In this document: one piece after another, positions 12,301 through 23,574 of the stretch
Layout: every line of letters begins with the position of its first letter
Position numbering within the stretch: position 1 is the stretch's first letter
From: Gymnopus androsaceus JB14
Lineage: Eukaryota > Basidiomycota > Agaricomycetes > Agaricales > Omphalotaceae
DNA: 64,000 nucleotides
Reading direction: 5' to 3'
Assembly (NCBI GenBank): GCA_009733575.1
Contig: ML769389.1
Location: forward strand, 496,001-560,000
Notes under the pieces: generated by a model
Seen by the model: the letters and a program-made list of their open reading frames with translations, nothing else
What the model was told of the DNA's origin: nothing
Database searches by the model: none
Program-made: the position numbers and the translations under genes

Positions 12301-15300
12301 TGTTATCGTCGGAAAAACTGCAAGGTCTGTTGTAGGTAAGAGAATTATACAGTGCATTTGTTACTTCTTCGGAGATGGGTCCTTGGGCTTTCCGGGGCCA
12401 CCAATCAGTGAGCTTTCTGATGGCGAGGGTATGATCTGGAAGAGACTTATGAAGTCCTCGAAGATACAATGGTGGAATAGCATGAGACAGTAGCCATGCA
12501 TTATAGCCAGGATTGAAGAACACGTTCACCATTGCTATCAGGGAGGGTCAAATCGGATACCGCGACGATCACTGGCAACTGCGTAATATAGCATCGACAT
12601 GGACGGGAAGAGTGAGCGTTTCGGGAAGTTGTAATCCTGCAAAATAAATGGTATTGAGCCCAGATCACCGCAATTCTGCGATGATCCAAGCAGAATGCTA
12701 GCGAGATCTTTATCCCATCTGTGGCCTTTAACTCTGAACCACACTGAGGAACTGTTTGGGTACGTCAACCAAGGGAACCAAGTCTTTGATGATGAGCCAC
12801 CGTTGCTGCAGTTGGATTCATCGTCTGTCCTATTGATAGTAAAGATATATTCCTCCAGGCGCCGTCATCATCTGATTCCGCGACTTGCGTTTTCGTGCTT
12901 TGAGATCAATCTCCCAATGTTTTACAATTTTACCATTCCCCAGTCGCTCTAGCGCAGAAATAGCTGTCAGAGGGGTGAAGAACATTGCAGTCTGTGAAAG
13001 CGGTAATATGATCCATTATCAGACCGCGGCAATCGGCTAGTGATACTGCGGCGTTTGACAAGAGATGAAGAGGATTCCTTGAACCTCAATGGGAGACGAA
13101 TCAATGTCTGGAAAATTACTTTTTGTTGAGACGTAAATGAAAAAGTTGACAAATTTGGCACATACTCCTGCATACGAGTCTTGATTACTTGAAAACCCGA
13201 ACATTCCATCCATCGGCGCTAAATGATCTGCATATCGTCTAAAAAACAATCAATCGCTAAATGGTTGAGCAAAAAGTAAATAGACAAACCGTCGAAAATC
13301 CTTCAACTTTCTCCAGAGTGAGCGTCGCATTTGTCCTCGACGTTTGGGAAGATATGAACCAGAAGGGTCCAGGATCATAATATAATCCCCAGATATGATG
13401 AATGCAACCTAAAATGTGTTTTATCAGAAGTTTATACTACATGCGAACGCGCATACAGAAGGGCAAAACCCACCTCGGAGAAATGATAGAAAGAAAGGGC
13501 GCCTAGCCCAAACTTCCCGATGGTTCCAGTTATGTTTTGCTTTCCTCCTTCACCTATGTTCCTGATTCCTTTGAAATCGTCCACCTTGAAAACAGCATCA
13601 TTAGAAAGAATCATGGCTGGTCCGCGTTGGAAGAATTCCATTTCGGGACAAAGAATAGAAGCTGTTCCAGAGGGTTTTGCATCCAGAACCACTCGAAACT
13701 GACAGGCCCCTGCATCTGCAGCGTTTGCGAGATACTCGTTGAATGAGTATTCAATGTTGTACTCGTTGAGAACTTTCCTGATTCGTGTGGTCAGCGATTC
13801 ACCCATGTCTTCTTCGTCAATATCGAGATCTTCATCATCATCAAGCTGCAAAGAACTCAAAAATGGAATGCCCAAACCGTCTGCAACCATTTTCGATATT
13901 GCTGGGTGTACAGGAACAAGATCATCTTTCAGGGTGATGTAATCGGAGTTCCCCATATCATCGAAATATACTTCAGATAACTGTTGAAGGGTTAAGTCTT
14001 GACCTGGAACACGAATATTGTTTCTTTGATTGTCTGTAAGTTCACCTTCGTGAGATGATGGCTCCGAAAGAACCGAAAGAAGCGCAACCATGTCGGGCAG
14101 AGACTTAACCTCATCAAGAGCCCGAAGAAGAGCGTCTATTGTGGGTCTAAAAAATCTCAGAGATAGAAGGCAATCATCTGACATAATACTCACCGTTCAC
14201 TAGAGCCCATCGCCCGCAAGAAGTTGATACAATGTTCTTCCCGGAGACCAGTGGGAATGGGACAAAACATGGTTCCAATTTTTAATTCAAAATCGAGCAG
14301 AATACGCTCGCTATGCGCAAGTTGAGAAACAGACAAGGGAATCCATTTGCGATCTCGAACAAAGTCCTGTAGTGGTCCGAGGTCAACCAGTGTGAAGTCT
14401 CCTTTTGAGTATTTACTAGCAATATATTTGATGAGACGGAGTAGACGCTCGGAGCGATCTTTGACAAGTGGTTGTCAAGTGTGGCCTGAAATTGTTGGCG
14501 TATAATGTCAAAGCTAAGGGAGGTTGTCCACCCAAGTGCGTTGCGGACATCATCGAAACAACAGACGTAGACGATACACGCAAAAGGACAAAATCAAAAA
14601 GGAAATGATGTTCTTCGGGTGTTACGTCTCGGCATTGTTGTCTCGCTGCCAGCGACCCAGATACCACTGGAATCCAGGCCTGTCGGTCTGCAGGAGTGGA
14701 GCAAATGAATGATGCCATTGCTTTGATAATATACGAAATAGAACTTTTGCCTTCTCATAGCGGGCGGGATCCGGCACACTGGATGAAAGGTGCTCAATGC
14801 GTTCATTGAGCATTGTGAAAGAGAGCTTTGTGCAAAAGAGCTCCGCAGTGACCATGATTGCCAGAGTTTTGTGGTCAGTGTAGGGATGCTCTGGAAATCG
14901 GCCTGGCTCTTCCCTGAAAATACCTGCAAGGGAGCAGGTTGGGGAGATGATATCAGCCGGGGAGACTCTCATTGCAGAACCAACTGCAGGAACAAACTTC
15001 TGATGGCGTATCGTGTTCAGATTCTCCTCGGTGAAGCTGAGTACACGAGGAAGGATTTGTTGCATAAGTAAATCTTGAAACGCACTCGGTTGTTTTGAGA
15101 GGTTCGGAAGAGTAATGTTTAAGAGCTCTACTTCGTTCAATGCGCGAGCCAGAGAATCAGGCTCAAGCGCTAGACCGAGGACTCGAGAAGATTCGGACAT
15201 GTCAATAAAGGTTACATCCTCGAGGATTGGCAGAGGAAATTTGGGATCGACGTTGATATACTGCAGACGACCAGTTGCCGTGTTTAATTCGGTCACGGGC

Positions 15301-17974
15301 GCTGGCACCCTTGGTATGCGTGTGGGAAATACTGGTAGGACACGAAAACTCGCTCGTTGCGAGAAATTCAGGACAGGTCCGTTTTTCTGATATTGCAAGC
15401 ACTCAACGAGATGCTTCTGCAATGTCAAACGATCCCCAGAATCCTGAATATCTGGATGAATGACACTTATCAGTTCCAGAAAGTTGTCAACAGATATGAT
15501 TTTTCCATAGGCTGAGAGAGTATTCGTGGAGGAAACCAATGGATGCAAGAAAGGAACCCCAGCGGATCGTAGCATCTCGTAAAGGCCATTCCGTCCGTCA
15601 GGGATCAGAAACGCTTTCCTTGTAACGTGCCGAATGGTATCATTGAGCATGGGGAGAAGATGGAAGGAAGATGCAACGGCGAAAAAATCTTTGGAATTAT
15701 GAAGGCCATCTATCCATTTCCAAAATGCACAGAACCACGAAAGGCCAGTCAATGACTTTGTAAGACTAAGCTGCTCATTGTCAGAGTGCATGCCCAAAAT
15801 CTTCATGAGATAGCCCTTCAGAATGTCAGGTCCTAAATGAACGACGTTCAGCACGTTCCCATTGGAGCACTGATTCAGCTTGGCACGAGCATTGTCCGAT
15901 AAGACTGATAGATCGACCATAGCCTTATCGCAAGAGCAAAATATCTCTGCTTCAGCAACAGTGGCCAAGGTGTATCGTTTGGACCTTTGAGTAGGACGAG
16001 ACAGTGCAATACGGTCTCTGTCGACAGTGGGAATGAGAGGCAAGCCGATAACGTGAGCAGGGGAGGCGCAGATAAGATATTCAAGAATACAGTCTTTATC
16101 CTCATCTTGAAGCGCTTTTAATTCAGATATGTGTAGCTGAAGATAATATTCAGTTTCACTGCGGCCATGGGAGAGCAAGATCTTACTTGGAGGAAATCGT
16201 GAAGACTCTGGGCATCAAAGAACCGGAAGCAACACTCTGGTTCTTTCAGGCCAGCACATTTGAAAGCATGGTAAATGTATGGTGGAGGAATAATGATAGG
16301 TATTCCGGTCATTGAAACGGCATGCAATAGCTTCCGATCGATGGATGCTTCAGCAATCAATGCTGGGAGACCAGATCCAATTGGAACAGTCTCTCCTTGA
16401 ATTTGAGCCGGGAAGATGTCATCGCCACGCGTCAAAACCGTATCCGCAAAACGTGCAAGTAAAGAGCTCGCAAAAGGTATAGGTACATTCTGTGGAGGCC
16501 ATGCAGACCAGATGTCCAGGATTGTATCATCGCGAATAAGGGTGTGAACAAGATATAGCCATGCTTCGGAAAGGAAATCTTCAAAAATCATACGATTCCA
16601 GGTGACAAGAAGTCTATTTGAGATCTCTTTAGCTCGTGCATGTGGCATCATACGACTGAACATACGTACCTTTCTCGAGATTCAAGACCAATACCCAACT
16701 CCTCAGGGTTCCGCAAGCTTTGTCGGTCGGGAGTGAGGGCAAAGATCCCATGGACATCGAATGGAAGACCGGTGAGGATGGGAAGCGGTAGAAGAGTGAA
16801 AAGTCGGCCTTGCATATGTTGGCCTAAGAGGGGAAACGCCAAGGCAATGTGTGACGAGAGCTTATCCTCAAGAAGACGGTCACCGACATCATACCCGAGA
16901 CGTCCTTCCATGATCTTTTCGACTGATTCTTTCGAAAGGACAAGGTGTGTGATACGCCAGCTCTCGAGGATAGGATTCGTGCCTCCAACTGTGGATAAGA
17001 CATCGAGGCGGTAAGTATTGGAATATTTATCGGCTCCTGGGATAAAGGATCGAAAAGACGCGACTTCCGAGTTCGATACGGAGACTTGGGCGATAAGGGT
17101 GTCTCCATCTTCATCATTAATCTCCCGAAGCTCGATAGACATGATATGCTTCAAGAACAGAAGCGCTACTGAGAGTTCATTCCGGATGAAGCTCTGATAC
17201 AATGCTTGAATGTCGGAGAGAGTCACAGGCAAGGGCTTGATCCTACTCCTCGAAGCTTCTGCGGGGGTCCGTAACGGTAGGCGTACCACTGTACCCTCAG
17301 AATAAGAGGGAATATATGGCAGAGCTGCGGAGAAGGCTGCAATCTGATCATGATAGAGATCCTTTTCAGCCTCCAACGAGATATGCAATCCTCCTGTGTA
17401 TCTCTGAAACTCGTCGTGCGGATCAGTTATGGCCAGTTTGTCTCCGGACAAAATGTGCATATTGTCGGTCACCTGGGATGGAACATAATGAGAGAAAAGG
17501 ATTCATATGAAGCGTTCAGCAACGTACATGATAGCAGGCCCGAATTCCAAGCCCATATTTCCCAGTTTTTCTGTGGTTCAAGTAGTACTCATGAGTACAT
17601 ACGATACTTTATTGTTCCGAGCACGTACGTTTCGTCTTTAGTTTTATTCGAAGCATTCATAGTGCGAACAGCAGTCCAATCAGCGTCATTGAACACACTA
17701 TCATTGACGGCGAGGAGTGCTGGTCCCTGAGTGCGCTCTAGTGCGCTCTCGATCATATTGTTGGTTCCATGTTGACGATGGTCAAGTATGAAGATCTGTC
17801 ATTTCATGTTAGGCAGTCAATTTAAGCGACTATAGTGCTATTCACCTGTTTTGTAGCTCCAGCATCGTCCGAGTTCTGAAGGATTTCGCGCAAGATGGAA
17901 TTGCTAGGATAACTATCGAGTATTCCCTTGATTGCTCGAGCTATATCGATCTGTTCACGCCAGGTATCGGGCAT
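9382..17974 (-). CDS. Giant sacsin-like protein with C-terminal BTB/POZ domain
   Basis: One gene of about 8.6 kb runs from ATG at 17974 to TGA at 9384-9382, with open frames joined by short introns. Exon 1 (17974-17846) gives ILREILQNSDDAGATK. After two introns comes TKTGKYGLGIRACYH, then VTDNMHILSGDKLAITDPH. This is the HSP90-like ATPase fold of sacsin repeat regions. A second module at about 14190-13250 has FNEYLANAADAGACQF, GPAMILSNDAVF, DDFKGIRNIGEGGK and GTIGKFGLGALSFYH. A long helical region follows. The C-terminus (10306-9382) reads LRAHRAFLAAHVTHIEEAL and FPGSYFSARTFLG, then LLYTGDVKDERPDEDGDAM, a BTB/POZ-like domain. Sacsins are chaperone-like; in fungi their role is unknown. BTB domains often recruit Cullin-3, so a link between substrate folding and ubiquitination is conceivable but inferred. 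No frameshift is seen over the whole length, which argues for selection. Length is roughly 2,700 residues. Confidence 0.8.
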
Positions 17975-19015
17975 GTTGGTGGTGGCTAGAGAAAGACAAT
18001 CTGAGAGACGTAAAGTTCAAGTTGAGAGTCAAGAACAAAGGATAAGAAAAACGTGGACCCACTATCTCAGTACAACGAACCTTAGTTCCTTGGCAATTGG
18101 CGCTCCGAGCTTGTGATCACGAAAAAGCGCCTAGAAATTACTGAAAGGCTGCGCAGTGCATTGAGTAGCTGCGACACCAAGGGGTCCGAAGTTTAGTATT
18201 TGACATGTTGTGAACTACACATAGCGAGAGTTGTGGGCGGGGATGACATGTGAGCAGGATTGAAATGGAAAGTATCAGAAAGCATTCCAGAGAAAGCAAA
18301 TCCATGGCCAGAAACCATCCGCAGAAACCATCCGTTATCAAAACCTTAACTTCATTCAACAACTCTCTGGAAAACTCATCCATACCATACATGACTGTCA
18401 AGTAGACTTCAGCTGCGTCGCTCTACGTGTCTGAATCGCGATGCAATCGCGATCCAACTACCACGCTTCCCGTTCTTGAAATCGTTCCGCATGTTGCATT
18501 AGACAAGGTTTTCCGTTGAAGATGCAGCAAATAAAATTTCCCAATGTTGTCGGCATATATTACTGTATTCAATATGAGGCAAGATTGTTCACTCCCAGAA
18601 CGGGACTCCAGTGGTGGATGGGGAATTATAGCGGTTGGTTGATATGAAAGAGTCATAAACGCGAATGGTCGTCAGAGCCCGGTCCGCAATCCCTAAGCGC
18701 TACTCAAGTTTCTTTCCGGCCGATATTAGCCGATATTCAACTTGCCTTCAACCCAATGCCATTCGAAAGTTCCACCCAAAGTTCAAACGGTGTTTCTATC
18801 CCTTCCTCTTGAGAAATAATTTCACCGACAACGTCTTACAGCTTACGAGCCTACTTTCTTTGAATATTTGTCGTTCTCGAGCTCACCGTTCACGTTCAAA
18901 CTCTGGGTCCAAGTAGCAACTTCAGTTGTTCATGATGGCCATTCTTCACAAAAACCCTACAAGCAACTGTAATAAACGTCTGTGAATTTTCCATAAATCC
19001 GTAACAACAGTAGAC
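17975..19015. other. Intergenic region, no gene seen
   Basis: This is the promoter side of the sacsin-like gene and the 3' flank of the tannase gene. Short open frames occur on both strands but none shows domain signal or consistent splice structure. Confidence 0.45.
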
Positions 19016-20833
19016 TCAATACCACCCCGGTTGACCGAGGCAATGTTCAAACTCTGTCCCTTTCGGCCCAGGGAAATGCTGCCAACCCGACCCATTAACG
19101 CAAACATAGGACTCTGCCAACGCTGGATCACCCGTTCCATCATATACATTCACCTGCGGCCAGGGACACAAGTTCATGAACCTAACATTCGTCCCATTCG
19201 CCGGATAACTCGTCGTAGCATTAACAGGATACTCGCTCGCAGCCATCAAACTATCCGGTGCAGTCCCATTCTCTACCCACGCGCGCAACTGGCCAATCGC
19301 ATCAATAGGCACAACCCCCGTTCCTCCACCACAATGCCCTACGCCAGGGCTATAAAATTGTCGGTAGAAGTCTGCGGCTGAGGGATCCAGAGCTAGCACT
19401 TTTTGGTAGTAGAGCATTGTGCCCTGCGGGAAGATGGTGTAGTCGGCTAGGCCTTGCCAGGTGATCATTTTGCCGTTGCGGGCTTTGAAGGCGCGGAGGT
19501 CTGGGGAATTGGCCCCATAATGGAGTCGTATTCGATGTGGCTTTTGAGAAAGAATTCTAGAGATATGGGCTAAGGTGTGGTTTAGTACAGGAGAAGAGGA
19601 AGGCTTACGGGTGAAGTTTGTGTAGGATACATTGGCGGTGTCGAAGCTTGGGTCTTTGGCTATGAAAAGGCGGAACCAGTCATCGGATATACCCATTGGA
19701 AGAATAGTGCCGTTCGCTTCTGTCGTGGCGAGCGTCGAAAAGTTGGTGCCCTTGGTCAATCCATACCAGAGGAATTGACCCTCTGGTGTTCGAGCTCCTT
19801 GCCAAATGAGATCCACTACGGTGGCAAGCTGTTGTGAGAAGGTTTGTATGGTTCCATCGGTATCACAAACGAAGGTCTTTCCGACGAGACTTGAGGCTTC
19901 AAATCCGCACTGAGCAGGTGCAGAAATGATACCGTCGATCTGACCGTCTAGGAAATCGCAGGCTTCAACGACTGCAGCGTTGACCGCGTCGAATTCACAG
20001 GGAGTCGGAACATAACCTTCATTATTGATCACAGTATACGGCCATTGTTGACCGCTACGAATACCTATTAGCGGCAGCTCTGATGACTTGAGAAAATCAT
20101 GGTGCTCACGGGGTAAAGTCATTCCACTGGATAGCAGGAGCTTCGGCAAGAATACCATCGTAATCATCGTGATAGTACTGGGCCTACAAAAATCATCAGT
20201 ATCATATATCAGTCTGGTCGGAGGTCACTGACCATCACCATCCCCTGCCGACCACCAGTAGAACAGCCATTCCAGTAAGAGTACTTGGCGGGGCGTTCCA
20301 TAAAAGCTTTTGAGTAATTGCTTTGCCAATAACAGCAGCATCATGCAGCGAACGTCGGGCAAAGTTGAATAAAAGGTACTGATTCACGTTCCCAGTAGAA
20401 GCGAGCGCCCACGGAGAAGCAGTCTCGTGTGAGGTCAAAGCTCGTATTGTGTCCAGCATCTGTCACGACTGCAGAATAACCCAACGCAGACTCTACAGCC
20501 AAAGTGGACAAGTCGCCTGCAGAGTAACCGCCGCCGCCGAGCCCTTGGAAGACCCCGTTCCATCCAGTAAGGGGAAGAACAACCCAGTTATTGACGGTGT
20601 CGTTGGCGCCGGGGTGAGTGATAGTGATGTTCACCAGACAGACATCATTGCTAGGCGTCGACCCATAGTCATTCATTACAGATGCAACCATGGAAGTGAC
20701 TTCCTGCGCCGAAGACGGCGGGCATCGCAATTTCATCTGCAGAGCAAGAAGCAGCTCGCATGCGTGGTGTAGATGCTCCGACAACAGAAGCCATGCCCAG
20801 TAAAAGGCTGGTACCGATGAGTTTGGAATGCAT
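19016..20833 (-). CDS. Tannase/feruloyl esterase family, secreted, with apparent frameshifts
   Basis: This is a secreted esterase of the tannase family, which splits ester bonds of gallic or ferulic acid esters outside the cell. The start at 20833 opens a signal peptide (MHSKLIGTSLLLGMASVVGA). Then come NDVCLVNITITHPG, WNGVFQGLGGGGYSAGDL, GYSAVVTDAGH, GNVNQYLLFNFARRSLHDAA, YSYWNGCSTGGRQG (the CS nucleophile motif), AQYYHDDYDGILAEAPAIQW, the aspartate in GLADYTIFPQG and the histidine in PGVGHCGGG. So the CS-D-HC set is complete. Two frame changes without visible introns lie near 20400-20440 (between TDAGH and SPWAL) and at about 20306-20312, beside an AAAA run. A third shift after the signal peptide can be explained by a 48-nt intron with a weak donor. 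It is either a young pseudogene or carries sequencing indels. Confidence 0.78.
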
Positions 20834-21560
20834 AACTTGAGAGGGTAATGAGAAAGAACCACGGCGAGGAGAGCATTCAGCTACGCATATAAAGAACAAG
20901 ACGCTGGTCTGAGTAGATCGAAGTGAAAAGATCTGAGATACAGACCTTACGAACCTTGGGACTTTAGCACGTCTAAGGCGAAAGCGTCGTGAAAAAAGGC
21001 AGTCAGTGGATTGAAGAAACATCGATTTTCCCTTGTACTGACAGTGGCAGTATTTATGACTTGCAGGTAGATGTGGGGTAAAGAAATACCAGAGCGTGCC
21101 CTCGAGCAGAACCGTCGGAGAAGGTGTTCTCAAGCGAAATGGGAATAAAAGTCCACTGAAAGGAACCCATGACGCGACCTGCAGGAAGAAATGTTTTCCG
21201 GAGCAATAAAATCTAAAGAACCCATGACAAAATCGGAAAAGGTACCACCTCGAGCTTGAGGAGTTGGTGACGTCCAATGGCTGTCATGTGGGATAATCGA
21301 TAACCTCTTCCATCCAATGCATACTGTTCACTGAATGCTGCGAGTACAAAAGTCAAAAGGCGTACCGATGTACTACATTTTGTATGGTGAAGAGAGGTGT
21401 TGTTCATGTGGTGTTCACATTATAACTATTTCTTACACATATCTGACCTCTTCCTATAACGACTCGTCGATAGAGATGAATCCACAATAGCTCGGATGAT
21501 AGCAAATACCTCTTACTGTACGAACACCATCGGACGCGACACGAAGAATTAAGCAAAAAA
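20834..21560. other. Intergenic, partly a diverged copy of 24.6-24.9 kb
   Basis: The tannase promoter lies at the right-hand start of this stretch. From about 21470 to 21555 the sequence resembles 24705-24775, with shared phrases GATGATAG-AAATACCT, CTGTACGAA and GACGCGAC-CGAAGAAT. No gene is recognised. Confidence 0.4.
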
Positions 21561-22233
21561 TATGACATCATTTTTCATCGGAAAAAGGAGAGATGTGATT
21601 GGGGTAATCGGTTCCACGTTCAGGTTACATTTGTTGAACGTTCACTTCACTGTTTGCTGTTGGTTCACTGTACTATCTGTTAACCCTCCTACATCTCCAA
21701 ATATATTATTATTGCTTCAACCAAATGCAAAAATTAATGATATTATGTGTTCTCTGTTGACTAATTGTACACTGTCTCCTGGTTGTCCAAATGTTGTCTG
21801 CCTTATGGATATCAATTGACTCTTTTGACTGATATATGTAGTAAAACTGAAAGGCGCATCACGCGTCGGCATCCCAATTGAGGAACATCAAATTAAGCGC
21901 CCGTTAATTTATAATATGTTGCATTGTATGTGAAAAAGACAGTCAACAGACAGCAACTGGACAATCAAAAGAGAATTACAAGCTACTCAGAGTTGAAGCA
22001 CAGCTAGTCCATCAAAAGAGGCTTATCCTTCATTACAATATGCTTGTAATATCTTGATTGCTCAAGTATGATATAAGGGACATTGTATTACAGATAGATA
22101 ATCCTTTTTTTGCAACGTTCAACGTTCAACATAGAACAATGAGTAGAAAAGCGGGCACGTCAAACGTTAGAGGATGTACATTAATGTCATTTTTGATCAC
22201 ATCGATCAATTTACGATGAAAAATGACTTCATA
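21561..22233. mobile_element. 673-bp inverted-repeat element, non-coding
   Basis: The ends are inverted copies. 21561-21580 (TATGACATCATTTTTCATCG) matches the reverse complement of 22214-22233 at 18 of 20 positions. Outside these ends the sequence lines up with a repeat-B copy at 24700-24895 that lacks the 690 bp, so this looks like a filled site opposite an empty one. It is AT-rich and no transposase can be read, so it would be a non-autonomous element. The exact target duplication is unclear because of A-rich flanks. Confidence 0.55.
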
Positions 22234-22246
22234 AAAAAACCATAAC

Positions 22247-22355
22247 TGTCTGAACCGTACCAGACTAGTATACGTCCACGCCACGAAAGTGACGATAGTG
22301 ATAGATAGAAATACCGTTAGTGACGAAAACCAAGATTTAGAAAAGCCGAAAGCCG
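22247..22355. repeat. Diverged duplicate, copy A (second part)
   Basis: It continues the similarity that begins at 21470 and is interrupted by the 673-bp element. ACTGTCTGAACCGT, ATACGTCCA and TTAGTGACGAAAACCA all have counterparts at 24778-24890. Confidence 0.5.
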
Positions 22356-22443
22356 AGTACTTTACAGGTGGATGATGGCGTCACCAGTAATCAAGGCATC
22401 ACATGGACGTGAAGGTAGCGTGACCTTGGCGCCCACATTTTGC

Positions 22444-22862
22444 AGGACCCCGGAATCTCCTATGGAACCTCCCTCGGCCAGAGGCCCTAAATGACGCTAT
22501 GATTTCGGGCTAAATGACGCTATTTCGGACAAGGATCATCACGTGAATCGAAAAAAATCGCCAAATTTTTTTGAAAAATTCCAAAAACTCACCCGACCAG
22601 TTATACGTACATCTACATATTTCCTTTACTTATACGTATTAGAAGTATTAGAAGCTGGATGCCAACGCTTCATCTTGGCGCCATTCTCAAAGGTCAAATT
22701 TTTCGGTTCGGCGCTGATGCGCCGGCTCAAATGACGCTATGGGCGGACAAGGACCAAACTTTTTCGGTTCAAATGACGCTATATTTGGACAAGGATTTCG
22801 CTCAAATTTGGCCCTAAATGACGCTATTTCGAGGGAGGTTCCATAGGAGATTCCGGGGTCCT
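22444..22862. mobile_element. hAT-like MITE, 419 bp
   Basis: The first 32 bases (22444-22475) are an exact reverse complement of the last 32 (22831-22862); the ends read AGGACCCCGG...CCGGGGTCCT. The element is flanked by a perfect 8-bp direct repeat CATTTTGC (22436-22443 and 22863-22870). An 8-bp target duplication is the rule for hAT-superfamily transposons. Inside are five same-direction copies of AAATGACGCTAT at 22489, 22512, 22729, 22771 and 22816, which could be subterminal transposase-binding motifs. No transposase is encoded. The intact ends indicate recent insertion. Confidence 0.88.
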
Positions 22863-23030
22863 CATTTTGCTCAGCTCTTGGATGGAACAGTTGAACTTAG
22901 AACAACGCTTTTCCTTGCCCCTCTGTACATAGTGGCTACGCCACTACATTTGTCTGAAGGAAACTTCTCAGCTAACCGCCAAGACTGCGAGCATCGGAAC
23001 TCGGCGCTCGCTCACATGGTCGGTATATAT

Positions 23031-23500
23031 AGCCAACGGATGCGATTTCCTTGAATTTTAATCGTCTTCCGATAACTTGATGCATAGTGGGCCGTGCGCA
23101 GCTCTAGGTCTAAACCGTCGACGCACTAGTCTGTACCTCCCGTTACTTCCCGTTGCTCCATGCTGGAAGGTGGATTTATCTCCATACTAGCGACCGTATA
23201 GCCAACGGATGCGATTTCCTTGAATTTTACTCGTCTTCCGAGCACAGTGGGCCGTGCGCAGCTCTGGTTCTAAACCGTCGAGCGCACTAGTCTGTACTTC
23301 CTGTTACTCCACGCTGGATTTATTTCCATACTAGCGACCGTATAGTCAACGGATGCGATTTTACTCGTGTTCCGACCATTTTTATTCAACTTGATGCATA
23401 GTCACTAAGTCAGTGGGCCGTGCTGCAGCTCTGGGTCTAAACCAAAAGTCGAAAGGCCTTTTATAGCCGTCGACGCACTACGGTCTGTATTTCCAGCTGT
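23031..23500. repeat. Three imperfect tandem repeats of about 145-170 bp
   Basis: The anchor AGCCAACGGATGCGATTT recurs at 23031, 23200 and (with one change) 23344. Each copy is followed by CGT-TTCCGA, GTGGGCCGTGC-GCAGCTCT, TCTAAACCGTCGA-CGCACTA and GTCTGTA. The array ends about 75 bp before the ATG of a small secreted protein, so it occupies that gene's promoter. Confidence 0.8.
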
Positions 23501-23524
23501 CAATGCGGCCCTGGGCGGATAGAT

Positions 23525-23530
23525 ATAAAG
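23525..23530 (+). promoter_or_regulatory. TATA-like box of the small secreted protein gene
   Basis: ATATAAAG in the sequence GATAGATATAAAGCC lies about 50 bp before the ATG at 23575, just past the tandem array. It is assigned from position and consensus only. Confidence 0.4.
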
Positions 23531-23574
23531 CCACAGTTCGGAGGAATTTGCAACAGATTCTCCCTGTTACCGCA

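Noticed and set aside
20300..20445. Programmed frameshifting in the tannase gene
   Set aside because: Secreted esterases are not known to use it, two shifts would be needed, and no slippery heptamer with a structure is apparent.
22543..22734. Small frame inside the hAT-like element
   Set aside because: 63 codons, no resemblance to a transposase, composition of the element itself.
23031..23500. CRISPR-like array
   Set aside because: Only three diverged units of 145-170 bp without spacer-repeat alternation, in a eukaryotic genome.
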